A stretch of DNA of 64,000 nt, from NCBI RefSeq assembly GCF_900111005.1, contig NZ_FOFV01000009.1, forward strand, positions 62,001 to 126,000, given 5' to 3'. How positions within the stretch are numbered: the stretch's first letter is position 1; each line of letters opens with the position of its first letter. This stretch comes from Lentzea albida. GTDB lineage: Bacteria; Actinomycetota; Actinomycetes; Mycobacteriales; Pseudonocardiaceae. The position numbers were made by a program, and so were the translations under genes. The notes beneath the pieces are model-generated. The model did no database searches and was not told where the DNA came from. It was given only the letters and a program-made list of their open reading frames with translations. Positions 33,609 to 42,128 of the stretch are shown here, piece after piece.

Positions 33609-33971
33609 CTAGGCCGCGCGGTACCCCGGCACGTCCTCCACCCGGTGGTACACCGGCAACCCGCGTTCCCGCGCGATCCGCACGTCCTCGTCCGCCCCGG
33701 CCGACTCGCCGGGCAGCCGCAGCACCGCCTCGCAGTGCCGCAGCAGACGCTCGGCCGTCGGGTACATGATCTCCGAAGCGATCGGGTCCGTCGGCGAGCT
33801 GCCGCCCGCGCCGCGCAGCACCGGCAGCGCGACCCACTCGCCGATCATCGGCACGTGCCCGCTGCGGAAGAGCGGCCACGCGGCCTCCTCCAGGCGTTCG
33901 AGGTTGCGCGCCATCAGTTCGGGGTCGTCCCCGGTGCCCGAGCGGTACGGGCCTGCGATCAGAATCAGCAT
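33609..33971 (-). CDS. DUF4406/nucleoside deoxyribosyltransferase-like protein
   Basis: 120 residues from ATG 33971; an ATG four codons upstream is possible. It opens MLILIAGPYRSGTGDDPELMARNLERLEEAA, the GPY(R/T) beginning of nucleoside 2-deoxyribosyltransferase-like folds, and has SHVPMIGEW-like SGHVPMIGEWVALPVL and RLLRHCEAVLRLPGESAGADEDVRIARERG, where the Glu near ESAGAD matches the catalytic acid region. It likely acts on a nucleoside or nucleotide. Divergent, 49 bp apart, from a DeoR-type regulator that may control it. Confidence 0.82.
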   Translation of the reverse strand: MLILIAGPYRSGTGDDPELMARNLERLEEAAWPLFRSGHVPMIGEWVALPVLRGAGGSSPTDPIASEIMYPTAERLLRHCEAVLRLPGESAGADEDVRIARERGLPVYHRVEDVPGYRAA

Positions 33972-34020
33972 GACTCCGACCATAATGTGCAAGACTCGGC
34001 AAAAACAAGGAGAAACGTGC

Positions 34021-34761
34021 ATGCTGGCTGCCCAACGCCGTGACCTGCTGCTCGAACGACTGCGCACCGACGGCCGGATCGTCGCCAAGGACCTCGCCGC
34101 CGAAGTCGGCATCTCCGAGGACACGATCCGGCGCGACCTGCGTGACATGGCGGCGGCGGGTCTCTGCCAACGCGTGTACGGCGGCGCACTGCCCGTATCG
34201 CCCGCCATCGCCGACTACGCCACGCGTCAGGGCGTGCAGGTCGATGGCAAGCAACGGGTCGCACGGGCGGCGGCCGCGTTGATCGAGCCGGGCAGCACCG
34301 TGATCCTCGACGGCGGCACGACCACTCTTGCCGTCGTGCGCGCCCTACCGCTCGACCTGCGCGCCACGGTCGTCACGCACAGTCCGACGATCGCGAGCGC
34401 GTTGGAAGAGCATCAGAACGTCGAGGTCTATGTGATCGGCGGGCGGCTCTTCAAGCACTCGATGGTCGCGTGCGGTGCCGCTGCCGTGGAGGCCGCACGG
34501 GGCGTGCACGCGGACCTCTTCTTCCTCGGCGTCACGGGCGTGCACCCCGACGCGGGCCTCACGACCGGTGACGCGGACGAGGCCGCGATGAAGCGCGCGC
34601 TCGCGCACCAGGCCGCGGACACCTACGTGCTGGCCAGTTCGGAGAAGATCGGCACGGCCTCGCGGTTCACCGTGCTGCCGTTCGCCGACGTCGCCGGGGT
34701 GATCACGGACGCGGACAACGACACCGTGCGCGCGCTGGAGGTGCCGGTGATCAGTTGCTGA
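34021..34761 (+). CDS. DeoR/GlpR-family repressor
   Basis: 246 residues from ATG 34021. N-terminal DeoR HTH: AAQRRDLLLERLRTDGRIVAKDLAAEVGISEDTIRRDLRDMAAAGLCQRVYGGAL. The C-terminal sugar-phosphate-sensing DeoRC domain has ILDGGTTTLAVVRALP, VVTHSPTIASAL, VYVIGGRLFKHSMVACG, ADLFFLGVTGVHPDAGLTTGDADEAAMKRA and VLASSEKIGTASRFTV. It should repress a nearby gene until a phosphorylated sugar or nucleoside derivative binds. The divergent DUF4406 gene is the closest candidate. Its end overlaps the convergent HEAT-repeat gene by 11 bp. Confidence 0.92.
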   Translation: MLAAQRRDLLLERLRTDGRIVAKDLAAEVGISEDTIRRDLRDMAAAGLCQRVYGGALPVSPAIADYATRQGVQVDGKQRVARAAAALIEPGSTVILDGGTTTLAVVRALPLDLRATVVTHSPTIASALEEHQNVEVYVIGGRLFKHSMVACGAAAVEAARGVHADLFFLGVTGVHPDAGLTTGDADEAAMKRALAHQAADTYVLASSEKIGTASRFTVLPFADVAGVITDADNDTVRALEVPVISC

Positions 34762-35893
34762 TCCGCAGGAAACCCTTGGGAGAGCCGTGGTCGCGGCCGC
34801 ACCGGGTCAGCGCGAGCACGCCGTGCCCCTCGACGTCGCCCTCGAAGTACGTGGGGTCCACCGAGAGTTCGCCGGCCACGTCGGTGGCGTAGATGTCGTC
34901 GAGGTCCTCGTTCTCCTCGCTGAGGTCGTGCGGCAGGCACCAGCCGTTCTCGACCTCGAGCTCACCGATCTGCTCGTCCTCCTCGAACGCGTCGTAGTAG
35001 CGGACGATCTCGCCGTCCTTCGCGATGCACCACGCCGTCCAGCCGTCACCACAGCTCATGCCGTAGTAGTGCGTCTCGCCGAAGACAGCGCTCAGCACCG
35101 CGCAGATCTCTTGCACCGAACGGGTTCCGTGCTCGAACGGCTCGCCGAACACGAGCGTCCAGCCGTCCCACGCGCCCGTCACGTAGACCCTGGCGCACCG
35201 GACGTGCTCGTCGTCCTTCGACCAGGCGTGGTGGTCGTTGTTCCACGCGTCGGCGCCCAGCACCCTGGTCACCGGCACCGGGTCGTGCAGGCCGCAGACG
35301 CCGAGGACGGCCGCCTGGTCGTCGGTCCTGATCGCGTACCAGCCGCCGCAGAGGTGCATCTCGTCGACGTCGTACACCTCGTCCTCGATCTTGTACCGGA
35401 CGAACCGGTCGACCACCCTGCGGTCCCGCGGCAGGAACGCGTCGGGGCCGGCGACCTCGGCGATGCCGACGAGGGCGCCCCTGCGCAGCGCGCCCTTGGC
35501 CGTGCGGCGGGTCTCCTGCAGCAGTGGCAGCACTTCCGGACCCATCGTCCCGAACGCCCACAGCGCTTCCCTTTGCGCGTGATGGTCCTCGTCGGCGAGA
35601 AGCGGCAGGAGTTCGCGGGAGTACCGCAACGCCTTCTCGCCGCGGAACATGCTCGCGGCCGCCCGGCGGATGCCGTGGTGCGGGTGGCCCAGCAGGCCGG
35701 CGTAGAGCTCGTCGTCCGCCGCCAGCAGGGAGAAGACCCGATAGCCCTGCCGCACGACGTCGCCGTCCTGCGCGGTCGTGAGCAGCTCCACCAACCGGCC
35801 GAACGTCGTGATCCCGTGCTCGCGCGTGAAGTCGCCCGCCTCGGTCCTCCAGCGGTCGTCGTCCATGCGGTCGAGCAGCGCCCGGATCTCCAT
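34751..35893 (-). CDS. HEAT-repeat-containing protein
   Basis: 380 residues from ATG 35893. Residues about 40-150 form two to three HEAT-like helical repeats (HPHHGIRRAAASMFRGEKALRYSRELLPLLADEDHHAQREALWAFGTMG). The rest is a mixed domain with many aromatic and acidic residues (GGWYAIRTDDQAAVLGVCGLHDPV; ARVYVTGAWDGWTLVFGEPF; THYYGMSCGDGWTAWCIAKDGEIVRYYDAFEEDEQ). The latter half resembles domains of uncharacterised actinomycete proteins. No signal peptide. Probably a soluble scaffold; function unknown. Confidence 0.75.
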   Translation of the reverse strand: MEIRALLDRMDDDRWRTEAGDFTREHGITTFGRLVELLTTAQDGDVVRQGYRVFSLLAADDELYAGLLGHPHHGIRRAAASMFRGEKALRYSRELLPLLADEDHHAQREALWAFGTMGPEVLPLLQETRRTAKGALRRGALVGIAEVAGPDAFLPRDRRVVDRFVRYKIEDEVYDVDEMHLCGGWYAIRTDDQAAVLGVCGLHDPVPVTRVLGADAWNNDHHAWSKDDEHVRCARVYVTGAWDGWTLVFGEPFEHGTRSVQEICAVLSAVFGETHYYGMSCGDGWTAWCIAKDGEIVRYYDAFEEDEQIGELEVENGWCLPHDLSEENEDLDDIYATDVAGELSVDPTYFEGDVEGHGVLALTRCGRDHGSPKGFLRISN

Positions 35894-35990
35894 GGCGGCG
35901 CACCCTATCGCGCCGTCCCAAGTGGACTCCCGAATCGCCCGGACGGCCGAGGCCTTGACTCCCGGCGGCCCACTGGGCACGCTGCGAACC

Positions 35991-37292
35991 GTGACGAGCC
36001 TCGCTGAGCAGCACGTCAAACCCGCGGTGCGCTGGAGCATCGGGCACGCCCTGCCGCGTGCCGTGCTCCGCCTGGCCGCCCGCCGCGGCGACCTGCAGGG
36101 CCGCATCACCGTCGAGGCCTCCACCGGCGCCGACCTGACGGGCCTGTTCGACGAGATCCGCGCCCGCGGCCCGCTGGCCGCCACGCGCATCGGCCACACC
36201 ACGACGCGGCACGAGGTCGTCAAGGCGGTCCTGTCCGACGACGCGTTCGTGACGGCCCGCCCGCGCTTCGGAGCCGGCGTCCTCGGCAAGCTCGCCGCGT
36301 GGTCGTCCACCGAGGTCGTGCACCCCGTCCAGCCGCCGTCGCTGCTGGCCGTCGAACCGCCCGCGCACACCCGCTACCGCAAGCTCGTGACGCGCGTCTT
36401 CACCGCCCGCGCCGTGGAACAGCTGCGCGTCCGCACCCAGGAGATCGCCGACGAACTGCTCGACGACCTGGACCCGTCCAGCCCGGTCGACCTGATCGAG
36501 GCGTACTGCGGCCTGCTCCCGGTCACCGTGGTCAGCGAGATCCTCGGTGTGCCGACCCAGGAGCGCTCCACCGTCCTGGCCCTCGGCGCGGCCGCGGCAC
36601 CGTCGCTCGACCTCGGCCTGTCGTGGCGGGTGTTCCGCGACGTCGAGACGGGCCTGAACTCGTTCGACGACTGGCTCTCCCGCCACCTCGACGCGCTGCG
36701 CGCCAACCCCGGCGACAACCTGCTGAGCCGCCTCATCACCGCCCGCGAGGACGGCGAGGGCCTCACCGAGCGCGAACTGAAGGCCACCGCGGGCCTCGTC
36801 CTCGCCGCCGGTTTCGAGACCACCGTCAACCTGATCGGCAACGGCATCTCGTTGCTCACCAAGCACCCCGCGCAACTCGAAGCCCTCCGCGCGGACCCGT
36901 CGCTGTGGAGCAACGCCGTCGACGAGGTCCTGCGACATGACCCACCGGTCCTGCTGACAGGCCGCCTGTGCGCCCGCGACACGACGGTCGCCGGGGTCCC
37001 GGTGCGGCGCGGCCAGCTGGTCACGACCGTGCTCGCCGGTGCGAACCGCGACCCGTCGGTCTTCGAGAACCCGTCGACGTTCGACGTGACCCGCCCGAAC
37101 GCCCGCGACCACGTCTCGTTCGGCGCGGGCCGCCACTACTGCCTGGGCGCCCAGCTCGCGCGCATGGAGGGGGAGATCGGCCTGCGGACGATCTTCGACC
37201 GCTTCCCCGGCCTGACGACGCTGCCGGGCGCGCACCGCCGCCCGACCCTCATCCTGCGCGGCTTCGAACGCCTGCCGGCGAGCCTCGCCTGA
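35991..37292 (+). CDS. Cytochrome P450
   Basis: 433 residues from GTG 35991. The haem loop FGAGRHYCLGAQLARME has the iron-ligand Cys384; the K-helix ExxR is in NAVDEVLRHDPP; the I-helix reads LAAGFETTVNLIG, with Glu in place of the Asp often found before Thr. It resembles bacterial class I monooxygenases that take electrons from ferredoxin. No ferredoxin gene adjoins this copy (one is paired with the other P450 at 51768). Substrate unknown. Confidence 0.92.
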   Translation: MTSLAEQHVKPAVRWSIGHALPRAVLRLAARRGDLQGRITVEASTGADLTGLFDEIRARGPLAATRIGHTTTRHEVVKAVLSDDAFVTARPRFGAGVLGKLAAWSSTEVVHPVQPPSLLAVEPPAHTRYRKLVTRVFTARAVEQLRVRTQEIADELLDDLDPSSPVDLIEAYCGLLPVTVVSEILGVPTQERSTVLALGAAAAPSLDLGLSWRVFRDVETGLNSFDDWLSRHLDALRANPGDNLLSRLITAREDGEGLTERELKATAGLVLAAGFETTVNLIGNGISLLTKHPAQLEALRADPSLWSNAVDEVLRHDPPVLLTGRLCARDTTVAGVPVRRGQLVTTVLAGANRDPSVFENPSTFDVTRPNARDHVSFGAGRHYCLGAQLARMEGEIGLRTIFDRFPGLTTLPGAHRRPTLILRGFERLPASLA

Positions 37293-37301
37293 GCTCGGCG
37301 G

Positions 37302-37544
37302 GTGAGCACCGACGCGGCCGGACGCATCCTCGACGCCGTCCGGTACCTCGACGAGGTGTTGCGCCAGCAGGACATCGGCACCGTGGGGAGCGTGCAGCGC
37401 GGGGTGCGCACGCCGGCGTTCGACCAGGGGCGGATCGCCTACGACCCGGCGGAGACCGGTTGTCCGGACACCGCGTGCACCACTTCCACAGCAGGCCTGC
37501 CGCGCGGCCCTGCCGACGGCCGTGTCCTCACGCGACACGCCTGA
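37302..37544 (+). CDS. Small hypothetical protein (doubtful)
   Basis: 80 residues from GTG 37302, 9 bp after the P450 stop. The first 50 codons have the strong G/C third-position bias of real genes and a helical start AGRILDAVRYLDEVLRQQD; the last 30 are compositionally poor (ending PRGPADGRVLTRHA), as if frameshifted or decayed. No family recognised. It could be a remnant of a longer gene. Confidence 0.4.
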   Translation: MSTDAAGRILDAVRYLDEVLRQQDIGTVGSVQRGVRTPAFDQGRIAYDPAETGCPDTACTTSTAGLPRGPADGRVLTRHA

Positions 37545-37640
37545 CGTGCGACGTTCGTAGTAAGCCGAACGGGGCATTTCCGGAACCAGGCGTCCCGATT
37601 CCCGCCTGACCTCCTCTAATGACTCTGACGGGCCCCTGCA

Positions 37641-37659
37641 CCCGCGCGACGTGCGCGGG
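37641..37659 (+). other. Hairpin in leader of subtilase gene
   Basis: CCCGCGC and GCGCGGG separated by GACGT, 28 bp before the GTG start of the S8 peptidase. In the transcript it would form a stable stem-loop just ahead of the GGAGG ribosome site and may stabilise the mRNA or tune translation. Confidence 0.35.
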
Positions 37660-37687
37660 CGACGCCCGCTTAGGAGTTGGAGGAATC

Positions 37688-39409
37688 GTGTTCCTGGGTT
37701 CACGATCACGCCTGCGCGCCGCGGTCATCGCCGCGGCCGTCGGCGCCGGTGTGCTGGCGGCGGCCACCCCCGCCGCTGCCGCGCCTGCCGCAGGTACGCG
37801 TAGTTATCTGGTCATCACGGCGCCCGGTGACACCGCCGGTGCCAAGACGGCCGTGGGCAGCAACGGCGGGACGGTGTGGTCGAGCTTCGACGCCATCGGC
37901 GTCGTCGTCGCGCATTCGAGCACCGCGGACTTCGCCGCCAAGATGCGCGCCACGGCCGGTGTGCAGAAGGTCGGTGCCACCCGCACGAGTGACGTTCCGG
38001 CGGAGGCCGCGAACCCGCCGGTTCCGACCTCGCCGTCGCAGTCCACGCCGGCGACCGGGGAGCCGGTGCGGGCGGACATGAGCCAGATCGGCGCCGACAG
38101 GGCGTGGGCGGTCAACACCGGGTCTTCCAGCGTCACGGTCGGTGTGCTCGACACGGGCGTCGACGACCTGCACGCCGACCTCGCGCCGAACTTCGACTCC
38201 GCCAACTCCGCGTCGTGCGCCTACGGCAAGCTCGACACGCGCACCGGGTCGTGGCGGGACACCGGGACGCACGGCACGCACGTGGCCGGCACGATCGCGG
38301 CCGCCAAGAACGGCCGCGGCATGGTCGGCGTCGCTCCCGGCGTGAAGGTGGCGTCGGTGCGCATCGCGGAGAAGCCGAGCGGGCTGTTCTTCCCCGAGAA
38401 CACCATCTGCGCCATGGTGTTCTCTGGTGACCGCGGCTTCGAGGTGACCAACAACAGCTATTACACCGACCCGTGGTTGTTCAACTGCCCGGACAACGCC
38501 GACCAGGACGCGATCCTCGAGGGCGTGAAGCGCGCGGTGGCGTACGCCGAGGGCAAGGGCGTGCTCAACGTCGCCGCGGCGGGCAACGAGAACTACAACC
38601 TCGCGAACAAGTCGAGCGACTCCAGCAGCCCCAACGACTCGACCCCGGCGACGCGCACGGTCACCAACTCCTGCCTGAGCGTCCCGACCGAGGTCTCCGG
38701 CGTCGTCAGCGTCGCGTCGATCGGCTCCGGCAACGCCAAGTCGCAGTTCTCCAACTTCGGCACCGACAAGATCCACGTCGCGGCGCCCGGCGAGGCCGTC
38801 TACTCGACGATCCCCGGTGGCCGCTACACCACCATGTCCGGCACGTCGATGGCCTCCCCGCACGTCGCGGGCGTCGCCGCGCTGCTCAAGTCGACCAACC
38901 CCACCGCGACCCCGGCGCAGCTGCGCGCGCTGCTCGCGACCCAGGCGGACGACCTGAGCTGCACCGACAGCCGGTGCAGCGGCACCACGGCGAAGAACAA
39001 CTTCTTCGGTGAGGGCCGCGTCGACGCGTTCGCCGCCGTCGACACCGGCACGACCCCTCCCGGTGGCGGTTCGTTCGAGAACACGAACGACGTGGCCATC
39101 CCGGACGCCGGGGCGGCCGTGAGCAGCTCCATCACGGTCTCCGGCGTCAGCGGCAACGCCCCGGCGACGCTGAAGGTCGACGTCAACATCGTGCACACCT
39201 ACCGCGGTGACCTGGTCATCGACCTGATCGCCCCGGACGGCACCGCGTACCGCCTGAAGGCCTCGAACAACGACTCCGCCGACAACGTCGTGGCGACCTA
39301 CGCGGTCAACGCGTCGAGCGAGGTCGCGAACGGCACGTGGAAGCTGCAGGTCCAGGACGTGGCGCGGCAGGACACCGGCTACATCAACTCCTGGAAGCTC
39401 ACGTTCTGA
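37688..39409 (+). CDS. Secreted subtilisin-like serine protease (S8)
   Basis: 573 residues from GTG 37688 with ribosome site TTGGAGGAA. Order: signal peptide (residues 1-35, ending AAA-AP), an I9-like propeptide (about 37-105: SYLVITAPGDTAGAKTAV...), a catalytic domain with Asp155 (GVLDTGVDD), His195 (HGTHVAGTIAA) and Ser387 (SGTSMASPHVAG), and a C-terminal P/proprotein-convertase domain (about 465-573: SITVSGVSG, VNIVHTYRGDLVIDLIAPDG, NGTWKLQVQDVARQDTGYINSW). An extracellular, self-processing endoprotease, probably nutritional. Confidence 0.95.
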   Translation: MFLGSRSRLRAAVIAAAVGAGVLAAATPAAAAPAAGTRSYLVITAPGDTAGAKTAVGSNGGTVWSSFDAIGVVVAHSSTADFAAKMRATAGVQKVGATRTSDVPAEAANPPVPTSPSQSTPATGEPVRADMSQIGADRAWAVNTGSSSVTVGVLDTGVDDLHADLAPNFDSANSASCAYGKLDTRTGSWRDTGTHGTHVAGTIAAAKNGRGMVGVAPGVKVASVRIAEKPSGLFFPENTICAMVFSGDRGFEVTNNSYYTDPWLFNCPDNADQDAILEGVKRAVAYAEGKGVLNVAAAGNENYNLANKSSDSSSPNDSTPATRTVTNSCLSVPTEVSGVVSVASIGSGNAKSQFSNFGTDKIHVAAPGEAVYSTIPGGRYTTMSGTSMASPHVAGVAALLKSTNPTATPAQLRALLATQADDLSCTDSRCSGTTAKNNFFGEGRVDAFAAVDTGTTPPGGGSFENTNDVAIPDAGAAVSSSITVSGVSGNAPATLKVDVNIVHTYRGDLVIDLIAPDGTAYRLKASNNDSADNVVATYAVNASSEVANGTWKLQVQDVARQDTGYINSWKLTF

Positions 39410-39476
39410 AAGGCATTCGGAGGAACCTCGGCCGGCACGGCTAACCCAGGTCCCCACTCGCGGCGATAGCAGTGAC

Positions 39477-40115
39477 GTGGAACCCGATCTGTGGTCGTCG
39501 GCCGCCGAGGCCCTCGACGAGCACGAACACGCCCTCGTCACGGCACGGCTCGCGGGCGCCATCCTCGGCCCCGGCCAGACCGGACGCCTCGCCCGCGGTG
39601 AGCGCGACGTCGTGTTCCTGCTGCCGGACCGCCTCGTGTTCGTGCGACCGGAGCCGTTCTGGACCGGTTCGTACGAGCGCGAGCAGGTCGAACGCATCAT
39701 GCTGGCCGCCGGTCACGTCCAGTTCGACGTGATCGGCGGTGACAGCCTCGAATTCTGGATCGACACCGACCTCTCCCCCGCCGAGCCGTTCGTGCGGGAG
39801 GCCGAGGCCTGGCTGGCGCCGCGCAAGAGCTCCGGCAACGGCGCGGTCGTCGGGTTCGGGCTCGCGGTGGTCATCGCCCTGCTCTTCGTCTTCGTGCCCG
39901 CGGACGGCTCGCCGTCGAACGGCGGGCTGACCGTCCGGTCGAGTTGCAGCGATTTCCTGCGGGCCGGCCTGGAGGAGCAGATCGAGCTGCTGCGGCGGGT
40001 CTTCGCGCAGGTGGGCATGGCCGACGAGGCGGAGAAACCGGCGACGCTCGAGACGACCCGCCGGCACTGCGAGAGCAACGGCGGCACGCTCGACGCGTTC
40101 TTCTCCGGCAAGTGA
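39477..40115 (+). CDS. Single-pass membrane protein, unknown function
   Basis: 212 residues from GTG 39477. Residues 1-120 are soluble and include LPDRLVFVRPEPFWTGSYEREQVERIMLAAGHVQFDVIGGDSLEFWIDTD, reminiscent of small PH-like modules. One transmembrane helix follows (GAVVGFGLAVVIALLFVFVP, about 124-143), then an outside segment with two Cys (SCSDFLRAG; RRHCESNGG) that may form a disulfide. Topology suggests N-in/C-out. No family recognised. Confidence 0.75.
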   Translation: MEPDLWSSAAEALDEHEHALVTARLAGAILGPGQTGRLARGERDVVFLLPDRLVFVRPEPFWTGSYEREQVERIMLAAGHVQFDVIGGDSLEFWIDTDLSPAEPFVREAEAWLAPRKSSGNGAVVGFGLAVVIALLFVFVPADGSPSNGGLTVRSSCSDFLRAGLEEQIELLRRVFAQVGMADEAEKPATLETTRRHCESNGGTLDAFFSGK

Positions 40116-40131
40116 GCCTTACGCTGCGGGG

Positions 40132-41034
40132 ATGTTCGACACCCGCCAGCTGGAGGTCTTCGCGATGGTGGCGAGGACCGGATCCTTCAGCGCCGCCGCA
40201 CGACTGCTGCACTGCACCCAGCCCGCCGTCAGCCAGCAGATGCGCGCGCTGGAACGGCAGGTGGGCGGGCCGCTGTTCGTGCGCACGGGCCGGGGCCTGC
40301 ACCTCACCGAGGCCGGGCGGATCCTGGCGGAACGCGGGTCGGACCTGCTCGACCGGCTCGCGACGACCCACCAGCAGGTCAGCGCGATAGCGACGCACGA
40401 CATCGGCACGATCCGGATCTGCGCCTTCCCCAGCGCCAACGTCTCGCTGGTGCCCGCGGCGGCCGCGATCCTGGCGGAGGAACGCCCTCAGCTGCGGCTC
40501 GAGCTCGTCGAGGAGGAGCCGCCGGACTCGTTCGCGCTGCTCCGCCGCGGTGAGGCCGACCTGGTGCTCAGCTTCAGCTACCTCGACGAACCGCAGGACG
40601 AGGCCACCGTCAACGGCATGCTGAGCGTGCCGTTGCTGCGGGAGCCGCTCGCGTTGCTGGTGCCCACCGGCCACCGGCTCGCCGGGCGTGAGCGGGTGTC
40701 GCTGACCGAGGCGGCGGAGGAACGCTGGATCGCCGGTTGCGTGCGCTGCCAGCGCGCGTTGCACCAGGCGTGCGAGAAGGCGGGCTTCGTCCCGGACATC
40801 ACCTGCTCGACCGACGACAACCTGGCCATCCAGAGCCTCGTCACCGCAGGTCTGGGCGTCGCGCTCGTGCCGAGGCTGCTGCTGTCGTTCCTGCAGCACC
40901 CCGGTCTGACGGCGATCGAGGTGGAGTCGGCGGCGCAACGGCTGACCGCGCTGTACACCTGGCCGGACCTCATCCGGCTGCCGATCATGCGCGCCACGGT
41001 GGACGCGCTGATCTCCGCGTCGGCGAGGGCATAA
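40132..41034 (+). CDS. LysR-family transcriptional regulator
   Basis: 300 residues. N-terminal HTH TRQLEVFAMVARTGSFSAAARLLHCTQPAVSQQMRALERQVGGPLFVRTGRGLHLTEAG (about 3-61), then a LysR substrate-binding domain (IRICAFPSANVSLVPAAAAILAEERPQLRLELVEEEP; SLVTAGLGVALVPRLLL). It precedes the YeiH-type exporter and a cysteine dioxygenase on the same strand. In enterobacteria a LysR regulator (YeiE) is paired with yeiH and responds to sulfite stress, so a sulfur-oxyanion-responsive role is inferred. Confidence 0.9.
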   Translation: MFDTRQLEVFAMVARTGSFSAAARLLHCTQPAVSQQMRALERQVGGPLFVRTGRGLHLTEAGRILAERGSDLLDRLATTHQQVSAIATHDIGTIRICAFPSANVSLVPAAAAILAEERPQLRLELVEEEPPDSFALLRRGEADLVLSFSYLDEPQDEATVNGMLSVPLLREPLALLVPTGHRLAGRERVSLTEAAEERWIAGCVRCQRALHQACEKAGFVPDITCSTDDNLAIQSLVTAGLGVALVPRLLLSFLQHPGLTAIEVESAAQRLTALYTWPDLIRLPIMRATVDALISASARA

Positions 41035-41102
41035 GCGCGCCTTATGGACCCCCAACAAATGGCCCTCTACTGCCCATAGCCCCTGCTCGCCATCGTGGTG
41101 GC

Positions 41103-42098
41103 ATGGGCATCGTCAGGACCACTCCGCGCACCGCCGACCCGGTCCTGCCCGGCCTGGCGCTGGTCGGAACCGGTGTCGCCGTCGCGATGGTCCTGTCGTG
41201 GCTCTTCCCCTCGGTCAGCGCGCTCACGGCCGCGGTGCTGCTCGGCGCCGTCGTCGCCAACGTCGTGACGCTGCCGGCCTCGGTCACGCCGGGCGTGAAG
41301 CTCGCCGGACGTCGGCTGCTGCGCCTCGGTGTGGTGCTCCTCGGGCTCAAGCTGGTCTTCCAGGACGTGCTGAAGCTCGGCTACGAGATCCTCGTCCTCG
41401 CGGTGGTCGCCGTGGTGGTCACGTTCGTCGTGACGCGGTGGCTCGGACGGGTGCTCGGGGTGGGTGAGGGCCTGTCGTTGCTGATCGCGACCGGCTTCTC
41501 GATCTGCGGCGCCTCCGCCGTGGCCGCGATGAACAGCGTGCGGCAGCAGGACGAGGAGGACGTGGCGAAGGCGCTCGGCCTGGTCACGCTCTTCGGCACG
41601 GTCGCGATGTTCGGCCTGCCCGCGTTGTTCCCGCTGACCGGCCTCTCGTCCGCGCAGTACGGCGTGTGGGCGGGTGGCAGCGTGCACGAGGTCGCGCAGG
41701 TCGTGGCCGCCGCCGGACCGGTGAGCGGTGCTCTGGCCATCGCCGTCGCGGTGAAGCTGACGCGGGTCGTGCTGCTCGCGCCCATGCTCGCCGCCGTGAG
41801 CTTCGCCGAACGTCTCAAGTACCCCACCTCGGGCCAACGTCCGCCGATCGTGCCGCTGTTCGTGCTCGGCTTCCTCGCGATGGCGGCGGTGCGCGCGACC
41901 GGCCTGCTGCCCGATGTCGTGCTGTCGGCGGCGACGTTCGTCGACACCGTGCTGCTGGCCGCGGGCATGTTCGCGCTCGGCACGGCGGTGCGCCTGCGTT
42001 CCCTGATCCGCTCCGGCCCGGCCGTGCTGCTGCTGGGCCTGCTCTCGACCACGGTGATCGTCGTGCTCGTGCTGACCGGCACGGTGTTGATCGGCTGA
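41103..42098 (+). CDS. YeiH-family putative sulfate/sulfite exporter
   Basis: 331 residues with about nine to ten hydrophobic helices. Family signatures: LLRLGVVLLGLKLVFQDVLKLGY, LSLLIATGFSICGASAVAAMNSV, YGVWAGGSVHEVAQVVAAAG and SAATFVDTVLLAAGMFALGTAVRLRSL. This is the UPF0324/YeiH family of cytoplasmic-membrane proteins proposed to export sulfate or sulfite. The next gene encodes a cysteine dioxygenase, whose product decays to sulfite, so export of sulfur oxyanions fits the pair. Confidence 0.9.
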   Translation: MGIVRTTPRTADPVLPGLALVGTGVAVAMVLSWLFPSVSALTAAVLLGAVVANVVTLPASVTPGVKLAGRRLLRLGVVLLGLKLVFQDVLKLGYEILVLAVVAVVVTFVVTRWLGRVLGVGEGLSLLIATGFSICGASAVAAMNSVRQQDEEDVAKALGLVTLFGTVAMFGLPALFPLTGLSSAQYGVWAGGSVHEVAQVVAAAGPVSGALAIAVAVKLTRVVLLAPMLAAVSFAERLKYPTSGQRPPIVPLFVLGFLAMAAVRATGLLPDVVLSAATFVDTVLLAAGMFALGTAVRLRSLIRSGPAVLLLGLLSTTVIVVLVLTGTVLIG

Positions 42099-42128
42099 TC
42101 TCCCCGTTCCTCGGAGGAGGACCCGCAC

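Noticed and set aside
35046..37709. Minus-strand 887-codon frame across the P450 gene
   Set aside because: It crosses a convincing P450 and part of the HEAT-repeat gene and gives low-complexity Arg/Gly/Ala sequence.
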